Below are positions 55,291-64,000 of a stretch of DNA of 64,000 nt, one piece after another. Origin of the DNA: Telmatactis stephensoni. Taxonomy: Eukaryota > Cnidaria > Anthozoa > Actiniaria > Isophelliidae. Numbering within the stretch: the stretch's first letter is position 1; every line of letters begins with the position of its first letter. The stretch is from positions 682,001-746,000 of the forward strand of contig JALIZF010001813.1 in NCBI GenBank assembly GCA_029948255.1, written 5' to 3'. A model generated the notes under the pieces. The model was given only the letters and a program-made list of their open reading frames with translations, made no database searches and was not told the origin of the DNA. Position numbers and translations under genes: made by a program.

Positions 55291-58200
55291 ATGGATAACG
55301 GCTTTTCAAAGTCAAGACAAAAATTCTGTACACAATGCAAATCATGGATGCCCAAGAGTACTTACTACGATCATTTAACAAATCATGCGAAGTGCAACCT
55401 TCAAGATCAGGACACAACAACAACAGCGGGGTCAACCCGAGGTAAGCCCCTATAATCAGAACCAGAATTCTGATTCTCACAATGATCGTAAAGGTCTTTG
55501 TTCATTCAACTAGCCGCTAAATACAGGAATACATCGTTGCCTTTCGAACACCTTGTACCACTTTGCTCTGTTTGCTAACATCGTCCGATAGCTCGTTATA
55601 AACTTTGATAGACGTGTGTCCGCCATTCCCATCACTTTGACTTCTTGCAACTCTGCTCTATTCAGATGGATTTCTAAAATTTAAACTTCAATAAACAGCA
55701 GCTATGAACACCCGTTTGGGGACTGAAAATAAGAGCAGTGTTAGTATTTTAACTACATTTTTGAGACAGCCTGTTTTTCACAAATGGCTAGCTATAAGCT
55801 TAATAATTTCGAAAATTCGCGTGCGAATGTTTTGTTTAGAAAAGCCTACATAGCTTTCTAATTTTCATCATAGTTAGAGTTCTAAAGAAGACCGACGTTA
55901 ACATGCAAAATTTTGAAAATCCATCAAACCAGAACAAGTCAAATTGATGGGAATTCAGCTTGAACCGTCTATATTATATAATATTTGATTGTGAGAACAA
56001 AAAGGATCATGACATGTGCATAACAGTATAATTATTAAAGCTGTTTTATTTATGATATGTGGTTATAATTTGTTTTGATGTAACAAGGCTTTTTTTAATT
56101 CAACAGGCAATTCAACTTCCACGTCTACAAAGACTTTTTATTGTAAGCATTGCAATAAAACAGTAGGAAAGACTACATTCTATGAACATCTTGCTCTTTA
56201 TGGAAATAATGAAACCTCAAGTAATTTACAAAATGAAGTGAACTATGATGACTGCATATTAGATTCTGACATAAATGAAGATTTTGAGCCTGAAGAGAAT
56301 AGGTTTGGTGATGAGGACATGGTGTTTTTCTCTGATGATCATGAAACAGATGACAGCAGTGATGAAGAGGAAGGAATAACTCAAGATGGCCCTCCAGTCT
56401 TAGAAAGTCATGATGAAGAAATAGTCCAGGTAAGATTAAAAAATAATAATGAATGCATTTGTTATGAGGGATATTAAGCAATTATTGGATGAGGTCGAGT
56501 AGGATATGGGGAATTATTAAGGCCGAGGTTCATGTTATCTGCCGAAGCCGAATGCTGAGGCTTTCAACATTTTCATAACTCCAAATTTTGGCAGCTAGCC
56601 GGCGACTATGATAATTTATCCGGTGGTTCTTAGCCAATCAAAACTCTTGGATTATTTTCAAAATATAATATATAATATATATATATATATATTTATTATT
56701 TTTTTTGTAAAATTACAGCACCTTAGAAGTCAGTCTTAAAGTGGCCCCTTTGCAGTTCTTTTGAAATAGAACTTTGGCCATAGCATTTTTTAATATTTGC
56801 CTGATGAGCTATCAGACTTGAAGGAAGCTACATTATTTGTTAAAATATCATTCACAGCATGAACAAGAGAGTATAAGCAGGAGACTGAGACACGCGGATC
56901 ATACAACAACATGTTGGTCCACTTTGCAATATTTTTTATCACTATCCACTATCCACTGTTTTGAATGTTTATTACTCAAAAAGTAGATAAACCTCAGCTT
57001 TCAAGAATATTAAACATTTCAAATTATTAATAAATGATGATGAAAATTTCAAATTAGGGGTTATGGATGCTTTGAATAGCTCTGAATGGACTGTAATGTA
57101 CAGGTGTGCAATGATTTTTGTGTTGTGGTTTAAATTACTGAATGATTTAGGGATAATTAGAAATATTAGATATATTTAGATATATTTTAATCAGATGGAT
57201 TTTTACTTACTCTTACTAATGTTCTAGATTGTGATCTTGATCAGAAAACAACAACAACAACAACAACAACAAAAGAATGCAAAATCTAAATATTGCCTAA
57301 AATTATATTCTGTTACATATTATTTGACATCTGCAAGTTATTGATCCTGAAATGACAAAGATTGGAAACTAAGATCACTTACTACTGTGTCCATTCTAAT
57401 TAAGTTACTTTTTTATACAAATTATTGTAGGGTTCCTAACTATAATAATTTTCTTTTGTTTATTTATATATGTGTCAATGTGACTAACTCTAGTCAGAAA
57501 GTCCAAACATGGCCTAAATTTTCTTTTAATTGTTTGCTGTTGTTTGCTGTTGGAATTGACTGTTAACATTTTTTGATAGTCATATTTACATGTTGTATCT
57601 TCTTTTATCTCTCCTAAAGTAAAGACTGGGTTGTTTTGTCACACTTAAATGTTATATATAATTCACTGTATGTTTAGGTGTCCAGATGATGAGAAAATTC
57701 TTGAGAGAAAAAGCTTTAATGGCTACCGAATTCCCAGAGAGTATGAATGATATATGGTGCCTTCTCGATACTGCTGTTAAACAGAAAGGAACTCTTCTAC
57801 AAATTACTGTTGATCCAAAACTGTATACCTCCATCACAGAATCTGTAACGGGGAACCCTCTGGATTTTGATTTCTCAAGATCTGATGCTCAGCTACCACT
57901 ACCTCCAATTAAGAAGAGTGCTTTGGATAGCAACAGTGTACTGAAACTGAGGAGGATGTATGAACAAGTCTACCCCCAAGAAAGAATACTTCAGGTATCT
58001 AGCTTCTGTGAGAGGTCTAGACACCTTGTTTGTGCTGGAACTCACTACAGAGCTGGTGATGAACACAGCAATCAGGCATCTACTGTCAGTGCAATTTGGT
58101 TTGATGAAACAAGCAGACCTGCTATCATAAGGGAATTCTTATCTCATGATGTTGTAATTGTTAAAGAAAATGGCAAATCAGGAAAAATCACCCACATTGT

Positions 58201-58429
58201 AGCAGAAGTCCAGTGGTATGCTAGACATCCACAGCATAGTAGGTACTCAAGACCAGTAGAGGTATGGGCAAGCCATTTTGAAGGAATTGTTCCACCACAT
58301 GCTTTCTATATGCCTGTAGGAAGAATTCAATGTAATTGTGTGGCATTTCTTCATCAAGTTCCATTGGTAGGACGTCAGTGTCAAAGAGCAAATGTAATTA
58401 TTCCATTACCCAAGTCAGCTAGAATATAA
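55291..58429 (+). pseudogene. CACTA transposase-type gene lacking its core
   Basis: Exon 1 55291-55441 (MDNGFSKSRQKFCTQCK...YYDHLTNHAKC) and exon 2 56107-56429 (FYCKHCNKTVGKTTFYEHL, then an acidic stretch) give two CxxC...H fingers, joined in phase by a GTAAGC...CAACAG intron. The last exon, 57678-58429, matches the C-terminus of animal CACTA Tnp2-type proteins (RSRHLVCAGTHYRAGD, AEVQWYARHPQHSRY, FYMPVGRIQCNC, NVIIPLP). The central DDE exon is absent: 56430-57677 has no coding. Non-autonomous. Confidence 0.75.
56430..57677. other. Region where the transposase core is missing
   Basis: AT-rich, with (TA)n near 56669-56692 and (CAA)n at 57247-57271. No trace of a catalytic core. Confidence 0.6.
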
Positions 58430-60290
58430 TTTACTAGATGTGTTTGACTCTCTCGCTCTACATGGAAACATATATTGCTTCTATAATTAACTAACTAAAA
58501 TGATTGTTTGTATTGACTGCTGCAATATTTTTGTCCAGTGCTTGAAGAAGTATTATTTTTCTAAATCAAAGGAAAATGTGTGCACCTTCCATTAATCAAA
58601 CAGCTGCTGGTCATTCTTCCTTACTCTGACAAGTAAAGTGATGACTTTGTGGTGGTTAATAATTAATATTACTTGATAGTATTGTATGGAAACAACATGA
58701 CTTCATTCTTGATATCAAATAAAAAATCTGTTTCTCTGACAAAAACAGAATAGCTAAGTCCATAGTTTGGTGTGCAATGATTAATGGGAAAACAACTTTT
58801 TTTTTCTCATTTGAATATTCTATAGACTGAGGGAAATACCATGGATGTACTTTAGGACATGTATACTTAATGGAGAATGTGCAGTTACATAGCAATATTG
58901 TATTGTGCATTTTTGGTGAAAGGAGGTTGTGCATTAATCAAAGGGAATTAAAGCTAAATCTCTGAGTGCACACACAATAGGATATAGGAAAAATCCCTGA
59001 CTCAAGTGAGATTGGGAGTTTAACCATGCAAGAGAACGGAATATAAAACAGTTTTCTGCGGTGTTTGATAGCTTCACCAAAATGCGTCATGTGAGGACGG
59101 GATAGGAACGAGTGCTTTCACAGCTCTCGAGTGTTTCCACAACTTCACAAGTGTTTTGGTTATGCTATACTATCAGACGCAGAATACGTATAACGGAAGT
59201 AATTTTCGTCAAAAACAGTCGACTCTTCCATTTACCGACAAAAATTGCGCGCGCTAGACCTGACGTAGATTCGTGTTTTGATACTAAGCATGGTTTTTTT
59301 CGCCAATCAAAGCGCACGTTTTGTATGTTATCTTCCAAATTATTTGAAATTATGTTCTTTTATAAGTGTAAGAGTTTTTGGTGACCTAAAAAATACCCCC
59401 TTCCCTTTTTAATGGCTTGTAAACCATAAAAATTCCTTTTTGTATTTATGAGCATGCGCAGACCACAGCTAAAACGTCCCACATGAAAAGCGCGCTTTGA
59501 TTCATCAAAGCAATGAACCACTAAAATTTCTGTGGCTGCACTTAACGAAAGTCAGGTTCTATCAATGTGCGACGGCACTATTATAGGCTTTGGGTCCTGG
59601 TAGTTTCCTCCCATGCAGTTAAGTGAAGGCACCGAAAGTTCCTCGGAACTTCAAAGACCTTTTAAGGTGCCCCGACATCCGAGGAAGGCCAAAGGTTCTG
59701 GCTCTCGCTTTGCAGAGAAGCTCGTTGCTTCACCTGTAGGCAGAGAGATTCTGCAACTTTTGTGCTGTGGTCTAGGGGAATTTTATTATAAAACAAGACA
59801 ATAATGACTGTTCAAAAGATCGAAGCCTGAACCTAGATTTTTTTGAACTACTGTCTGCGTATAATGAAACTTTTGTCGTGTCAGAAGCGAACTTTAAAAA
59901 TTGATAAGACAAAGTCTATTTCGGTGCCAGAGTTAAGCTGCTCTCTTGTTGCACTGAACGAGACTACCATTATATACCATGCATTTCGAGCTCATGATCA
60001 GTGCCTCTGGTATTTACCTCAACATGCCGTGCCCATACATATCATGATTCTGATTTGCCCTGTCACTTGATAGCATTCGTGTCTGAAGCCCGAAAACTCT
60101 CTGATACGCCGTGCATCAAGTGTCAGGAATCGGACATATCCTGACATTCGGTGTAGAAAGAATTTCAATTCCTGGTACGTCATGACACGTTACGTTCCTG
60201 TACACGTTGCATTTCAAACCCTTGACACACTCAATTTCACGGAAGTATCACGATACGGAAATTCCAGGAAATCCTTTATTTCAAGCAGTG
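58430..60290. other. CACTA right flank and end
   Basis: Non-coding; small frames such as 59613-59804 have no support. Ends with the inverted CACTG repeat. Confidence 0.5.
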
Positions 60291-60594
60291 CAAGAATTTG
60301 AAAAAAATCTTGCATTCTTGGATGATCTCATCGCTTGACACAATTTTCCCGTTAAGAACGCGACCACTTCTTAACTCCATCATGAAATAAAGTACATGAC
60401 TTTTCTTCTTACGCTTATGTACATGTTATCAAATTATGACGTGCTGTCACGTGTTGGGTACCTGTCCTTTTAGTCATGTGACTTCCCTTGCACCGGCACG
60501 TGACCTCCCCTCTATCGGGGGCGTGACTCCCCCTTGCACCGCGCGCACCGGATCGCACCGGATGCAGAACTGCCATTTGTATACTACTTTCCTT

Positions 60595-61205
60595 TGTAAA
60601 ACACTCTTTTTAGTAGAATTGATTGATTGACGCCTCTTTGTTTGTTTACTATTTAATTCTTTCTTTTTTGTGATGTGCATCTCTGAATATCTTTTTTGAC
60701 TTTCTTCTAAAATCTTTTTTTTGGCAGCAGGTTCCATTGTGTCATAATGATATTTTTTCTCTGTGTTTTCTCATTATACTTTTCCTTTCATTTTCAGTAA
60801 TAGTACTAGAACAGTTAATAAATTGAATTATATATGTTATTACAGTTTTACTTTGTGTATTTTGAATCAACATTACTTATTGTTTCTGTAAGTACATTGA
60901 TACCATTTATATTTTTTGTATGTTTTATTTCAGGTGTGCTGCTGTTAGAATATACAAGAGAAAACAAATGCTTTAGCTTGGAATTTTTTTGATTTATACA
61001 AGCTATACAGCAAGTTGAAGTTGATATCAGAAATCCTGTATTTTGCATATGATTATTTGATATCAAAGTCTCTAACATTTTCTTACTGTTACATGAATTC
61101 TGTAATACTTCCTTGCTTTGCTTGTTACATTGTATTCTTAATTTGATACCTCCACAAATATCAAGAGATTCTGGTATGTCATGTGCAGTAAAGTTAAATT
61201 TAGAT
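60595..61205 (-). pseudogene. Helentron leader upstream part, copy 1
   Basis: Starts after the X duplication site. The minus-strand frame MEPAAKKKILEESQKRYSEM, ITKKKELNSKQTKRRQS runs into X at 60594, continuing the Lys-rich repeats found beyond X at 48185. Upstream, another frame (61078-60848) reads MLETLISNNHMQNTGFLIST and STCCIACINQKNSKL. Duplicated at 63306-63924 with about 2-nt indels. Confidence 0.6.
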
Positions 61206-61325
61206 AGATAATAGTCAGTGTTTAATAGTGTCTAATAGTTGTATTGCAACAAAAGAAAACAATGGGTTCAGAGTCTACTAGTGTCTATTAGCTTAGTAAT
61301 TGTTTCACAGTCCGATGAAAATCAC

Positions 61326-61758
61326 TCTAGAATCTAGTATCTACTAGCTAGAATCTAGAATCTAGTAGAATCTAGAATCTAGCTATAATCTAGTAGAATC
61401 TAGTATCTAGTAGAATCTAGTATCTAGTAGAATCTAGTATCTAGCTAGAATCTAGAATCTAAATCTAGAATCTAGTAGAATCTAGTATCTAGTAGAATCT
61501 AGTATCTAGTAGAATCTAGTATCTAGTAGAATCTAGTATCTAGCTATAATCTAGTAGAATCTAGTATCTAGCTATAATCTAGTAGAATCTAGTATCTAGT
61601 AGAATCTAGTATCTAGCTATAGAATCTAGAATCTAGTATCTAGCTATAGTCTAGTAGAATCTAGACTAGAATTTACAGTAGACGAGAATCTAGACTAGAA
61701 TTTACAGTAGACGAGAATCTAGACTAGAATTTACAGTAGACAAGATTCTAGACTAGAT
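61326..61758. repeat. CTAG-rich tandem array, half copy
   Basis: Same units and orientation as 50550-51025, slightly shorter. Confidence 0.92.
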
Positions 61759-61873
61759 GGGATCCCTGTAACACAGAATAACAAAAAGTCTAGCTGACTC
61801 CTCTATTTAAAATGATTTTCAGCAAGCTAAGCGATTTAATTATGACGTCATTATCGATAACAAAAGACTGGCT

Positions 61874-61894
61874 AAACATGCCTCGGGCATGTTT
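61874..61894. promoter_or_regulatory. p53-family response element, half copy
   Basis: AAACATGCCT-C-GGGCATGTTT: two RRRCWWGYYY half-sites, 1-bp spacer, upstream of intact ORF B. Confidence 0.6.
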
Positions 61895-62075
61895 GTACAG
61901 ACAAAGATACGTTACTCTATGATTTTGGCCCGACTGGCTTTTTCTACCCGTTTGGCCTGCTTTTGGCCTTTTTAGCCTGTTAATGGCCTTTTCTGTCTGT
62001 TTTCCGGCCTTGCTGGCCTTCTTTTTAATAGAGTTTTAGGAGAAAACAACTCATTTTGGGTCTGTTCGTCAAACT

Positions 62076-62441
62076 GTGAACATGTTTAAACGTGTTTGTC
62101 GCGATTGTCCTATACCAGATTGTGGAGCAAAATATCTCGTAAGACTGGCAAACCATCTTGCGGATGTACACTTACTGGATATCGAGCAAAGGCGAAAGTA
62201 TTTACAAGAAGCTAGATTACAACCGAAAGTTAAATTCGTTGTGTACCAAAATATAACAACAGATGCAAACAATACCAATATAAACACACCGAAACAAGAA
62301 AGGGTCTACGAGTTATCGCAACCAAGACAGTGTAATGTAGGGAAAGTAGCCAAGACCAAAGTGAAACAGAATAAGAAGAAAGTTGTAACGACCAATAAAG
62401 TCGTCGGCGAGGATTTTAAAAACTGGTTGACTTTACATTAG
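62076..62441 (+). CDS. X ORF B, half copy (121 aa)
   Basis: Intact, identical to the arm-1 protein except for one fewer Gln in a CAA run (TPKQER against TPKQQER). Same C2H2-like finger and basic tail. Full promoter block upstream. Confidence 0.65.
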   Translation: MNMFKRVCRDCPIPDCGAKYLVRLANHLADVHLLDIEQRRKYLQEARLQPKVKFVVYQNITTDANNTNINTPKQERVYELSQPRQCNVGKVAKTKVKQNKKKVVTTNKVVGEDFKNWLTLH

Positions 62442-62760
62442 TCGATGTAAAAACAAACATAAATCAGTGGCAACTAAATTATTACAGTAATGTGTATACC
62501 TTTTACTGCTGGACATATTTTAAGGACCTTTAGAAACAATCTAATTTTTAATATACAATTTGTACATACTCATTTAGATGTGTTATGGAATAAAAACCAA
62601 AAAGAGAAACAAAATCGTGCTGGTGGTTTTATTGTTAATATAACAAACACAAAGTCAATAAACTTTCTAATTACTATGCATAATCTGTATTCATCGCATC
62701 ACTGCGTTTCGACCTCGCTCTCATGTTTTGCTCTAAAAATCGATACGATTTCGTATTCGC

Positions 62761-63099
62761 CTAACCCCCTTTTTCTCCCTTTTGAAGATTGAACTTGTAC
62801 TTCATGAAGTACTCAAAGGCAGCCAGGAGTGTTGATAAGGGTAGTTCGTTTCTCATGAGGCGTAAAACTCGGTTGAAGCTTCCTACCCAAAACGCTTTGT
62901 TTTTCTCCCATTGTAACAGTTCAAGGATGGTGGTTTTCTTTCCTGTGGTTCTTTCAATGTCATCAATCCAAACTTTGTAGGAAAAATTCTCACTAAATTC
63001 ATAAAACAAGAATTTGAAAAAAATCTTGCATTCTTGGATGATCTCATCGCTTGACACAATTTTCCCGTTAAGAACGCGACCACTTCTTAACTCCATCAT
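62761..63099 (-). CDS. X ORF A, half copy (112 aa)
   Basis: Same length and TAG end as arm 1, with replacements (SENFSYKVW against SENFAYKVW; KYKFNL against KYEFNL). Convergent with ORF B. Unrecognised family. Confidence 0.6.
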   Translation of the reverse strand: MMELRSGRVLNGKIVSSDEIIQECKIFFKFLFYEFSENFSYKVWIDDIERTTGKKTTILELLQWEKNKAFWVGSFNRVLRLMRNELPLSTLLAAFEYFMKYKFNLQKGEKGG

Positions 63100-63305
63100 G
63101 AAATAAAGTACATGACTTTTCTTCTTACGCTTATGTACATGTTATCAAATTATGACTTGCTGTCACGTGTTGGGTACCTGTCCTTTTAGTCATGTGACTT
63201 CCCTTGCACCGGCACGTGACCTCCCCTCTATCGGGGGCGTGACTCCCCCCTTGCACCGCGCGCACCGGATCGCACCGGATGCAGAACCGCCATTTGTATA
63301 CTACT

Positions 63306-64000
63306 TTCCTTTGTAAAACACTCTTTTTAGTAGAATTGATTGATTGACGCCTCTTTGTTTGTTTACTATTTAATTCTTTCTTTTTTGTGATGTGCATCTC
63401 TGAATATCTTTTTTGACTTTCTTCTAAAATCTTTTTTTTGGCAGCAGGTTCCATTGTGTCATAATGATATTTTTTCTCTGTGTTTTCTCATTATACTTTT
63501 CCTTTCATTTTCAGTAATAGTACTAGAACAGTTAATAAATTGAATTATATATGTTATTACAGTTTTACTTTGTGTATTTTGAATCAACATATTACTTATT
63601 GTTTCTGTAAGTACATTGATACCATTTATATTTTTTGTATGTTTTATTTCAGGTGTGCTGCTGTTAGAATATACAAGAGAAAACAAATGCTTTAGCTTGG
63701 AATTTTTTTGATTTATACAAGCTATACAGCAAGTTGAAGTTGATATCAGAAATCCTGTATTTTGCATATGATTATTTGATATCAAAGTCTCTAACATTTT
63801 CTTACTGTTACATGAATTCTGTAATACTTCCTTGCTTTGCTTGTTACATTGTATTCTTAATTTGATACCTCCACAAATATCAAGAGATTCTGGTATGTCA
63901 TGTGCAGTAAAGTTAAATTTAGATGCACTGTTTTCAATTGCTTGTAAAGTATTTGACCTCCAATAATTGCAAGGTGCAATGACTGAGTAACAAATAGAAT
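63306..64000 (-). pseudogene. Helentron leader upstream part, copy 2 (runs off the window)
   Basis: Frames 63454-63310 (MEPAAKKKILEESQKRY) and 63797-63459 (MLETLISNNHMQ...TSTCCIACINQKNS) plus upstream coding on the same strand (APCNYWRSNTLQAIENSASK, ESLDICGGIKLRIQ) to the window edge. In Helentron polyproteins a cysteine-protease-like region precedes the Lys-rich repeats; this could be it, but no catalytic motif is clear. Beyond 63924 it is not duplicated. Confidence 0.5.

Larger units (their letters stand above)
51995..60290. mobile_element. EnSpm/CACTA-type transposon, internally deleted
   Basis: 8,296 bp. Ends CACTGCTTGAAA and TTTCAAGCAGTG are inverted; CAA is duplicated on both sides (51992-51994, 60291-60293). 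CACTR ends and a 3-bp duplication define the CACTA group. Contents agree: a plus-strand gene with Tnp2-type N- and C-terminal parts, and a divergent accessory gene. The transposase core is missing. Inserted in ORF A of element X. Confidence 0.88.
51659..60383 (-). pseudogene. X ORF A, arm 2, split by the CACTA element
   Basis: N-terminal part starts at ATG 60383 and runs to about 60294; the rest continues from 51994 to TAA at 51659. The insertion (51995-60290) falls in a codon run around residue 30. This copy lacks the TAG of arm 1 and the half copy and reads on into a 30-residue tail (EQNMRARSKRSDAMNTDYA). No other break seen apart from the insertion. Confidence 0.8.
48186..60588. mobile_element. 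Element X: giant palindromic (foldback) mobile element
   Basis: Two long inverted arms, 48186-50433 and 50517-60588 (the second interrupted by a CACTA element at 51995-60290), around an 83-bp spacer. Outer ends are AGTAGTATACAAATGGCGG and its complement. The insertion site shows a 6-bp duplication, TTCCTT, at 48180-48185 and 60589-60594, inside Helentron leader coding. Each arm: GC-rich end, ORF A, convergent ORF B, regulatory leader, CTAG array. Resembles Foldback/Galileo elements in form, but no transposase is recognised. Family unknown to me. Confidence 0.8.
61210..63305. mobile_element. Half copy of element X (one arm)
   Basis: Begins with the central spacer sequence (equivalent to 50434) and runs through array, leader, ORF B, ORF A and GC-rich end to GTATACTACT, followed by TTCCTT. 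No left arm. Together with the following leader segment it is a tandem duplicate of 50434-51994 + 60294-61205; the junction is at 61206-61209. Confidence 0.85.

Overview
The window is animal nuclear DNA made almost entirely of transposable elements, nested in one another and in various states of decay. I see no ordinary single-copy host gene. GT-AG introns, AATAAA signals, (ATT)n retroposon tails, and the mix of BEL/Pao, Ty3/gypsy, Harbinger/ISL2EU-type, EnSpm/CACTA and Helentron elements suggest a marine invertebrate. From memory of where these multi-copy protein families occur I favour a cnidarian, possibly an anthozoan; this is an inference, not a demonstration.

Layout. 1-2.6 kb: 3' half of a decayed BEL/Pao element and its probable LTR. 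2.9-7.2 kb: relics with ubiquitin-pathway and nuclease-type domains (SAP/C2H2 on the minus strand; UBX/HECT, OTU, a 10-residue-repeat minisatellite and a SWIM finger on the plus strand). 8.1-16.8 kb: a Harbinger-type DNA transposon with 39-bp inverted ends, a spliced DDE transposase and a Myb/SANT-like partner gene. It is interrupted by a Ty3/gypsy element (10.76-15.19 kb) with identical 129-bp LTRs and a perfect 5-bp target duplication. 17.2-18.8 kb: a higher-order tandem array. 19.5-20.2 kb: a foldback element carrying GGTCACGTGACC-type palindromes. 20.8-23.0 kb: a MADF/BESS-like relic and a tiny spliced Lys/Glu-rich gene. 23.1-36.7 kb: nine recognisable exons of one minus-strand gene of a GDYxFL...GISGASG...GEQGxES family. 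It is split by an ISL2EU transposon (24.48-28.99 kb) and by a deleted LTR retrotransposon (32.7-36.4 kb), which itself holds a 5'-truncated LINE. 36.9-37.6 kb: a YqaJ nuclease relic. 39.5-41.1 kb: an apparently intact RPA-like ssDNA-binding gene with a duplicated exon.

42.2-48.2 kb is a minus-strand Helentron (Helitron with a C-terminal endonuclease): EEP endonuclease, Pif1 helicase, HUH Rep, DUF6570-like region and a Lys-rich repeat leader. The leader is interrupted by the most unusual object here, which I call element X (48,186-60,588). X is a giant palindrome with 6-bp target duplications (TTCCTT). Each arm carries a convergent pair of small ORFs I do not recognise (A, about 112-140 aa; B, a 122-aa C2H2-type finger protein), a GGCC-phased leader, a consensus p53-family response element, a CRE, and a CTAG-rich tandem array. 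One arm is cut inside ORF A by an 8.3-kb EnSpm/CACTA element (51,995-60,290; CACTG ends, CAA duplication) that lacks the transposase core. A tandem duplication then gives a half copy of X (61,210-63,305) plus more Helentron leader to the window end.

Most coding regions are broken by stops or frameshifts. Apparently uninterrupted ones are the RPA-like gene, the small spliced gene at 22.7 kb, and ORFs A/B of element X (especially B1, B3, A1, A3). Insertion order is readable in several places: gypsy after Harbinger, LINE after the LTR element, ISL2EU and the LTR element after the GDY/GEQG gene, X after the Helentron, CACTA after X.
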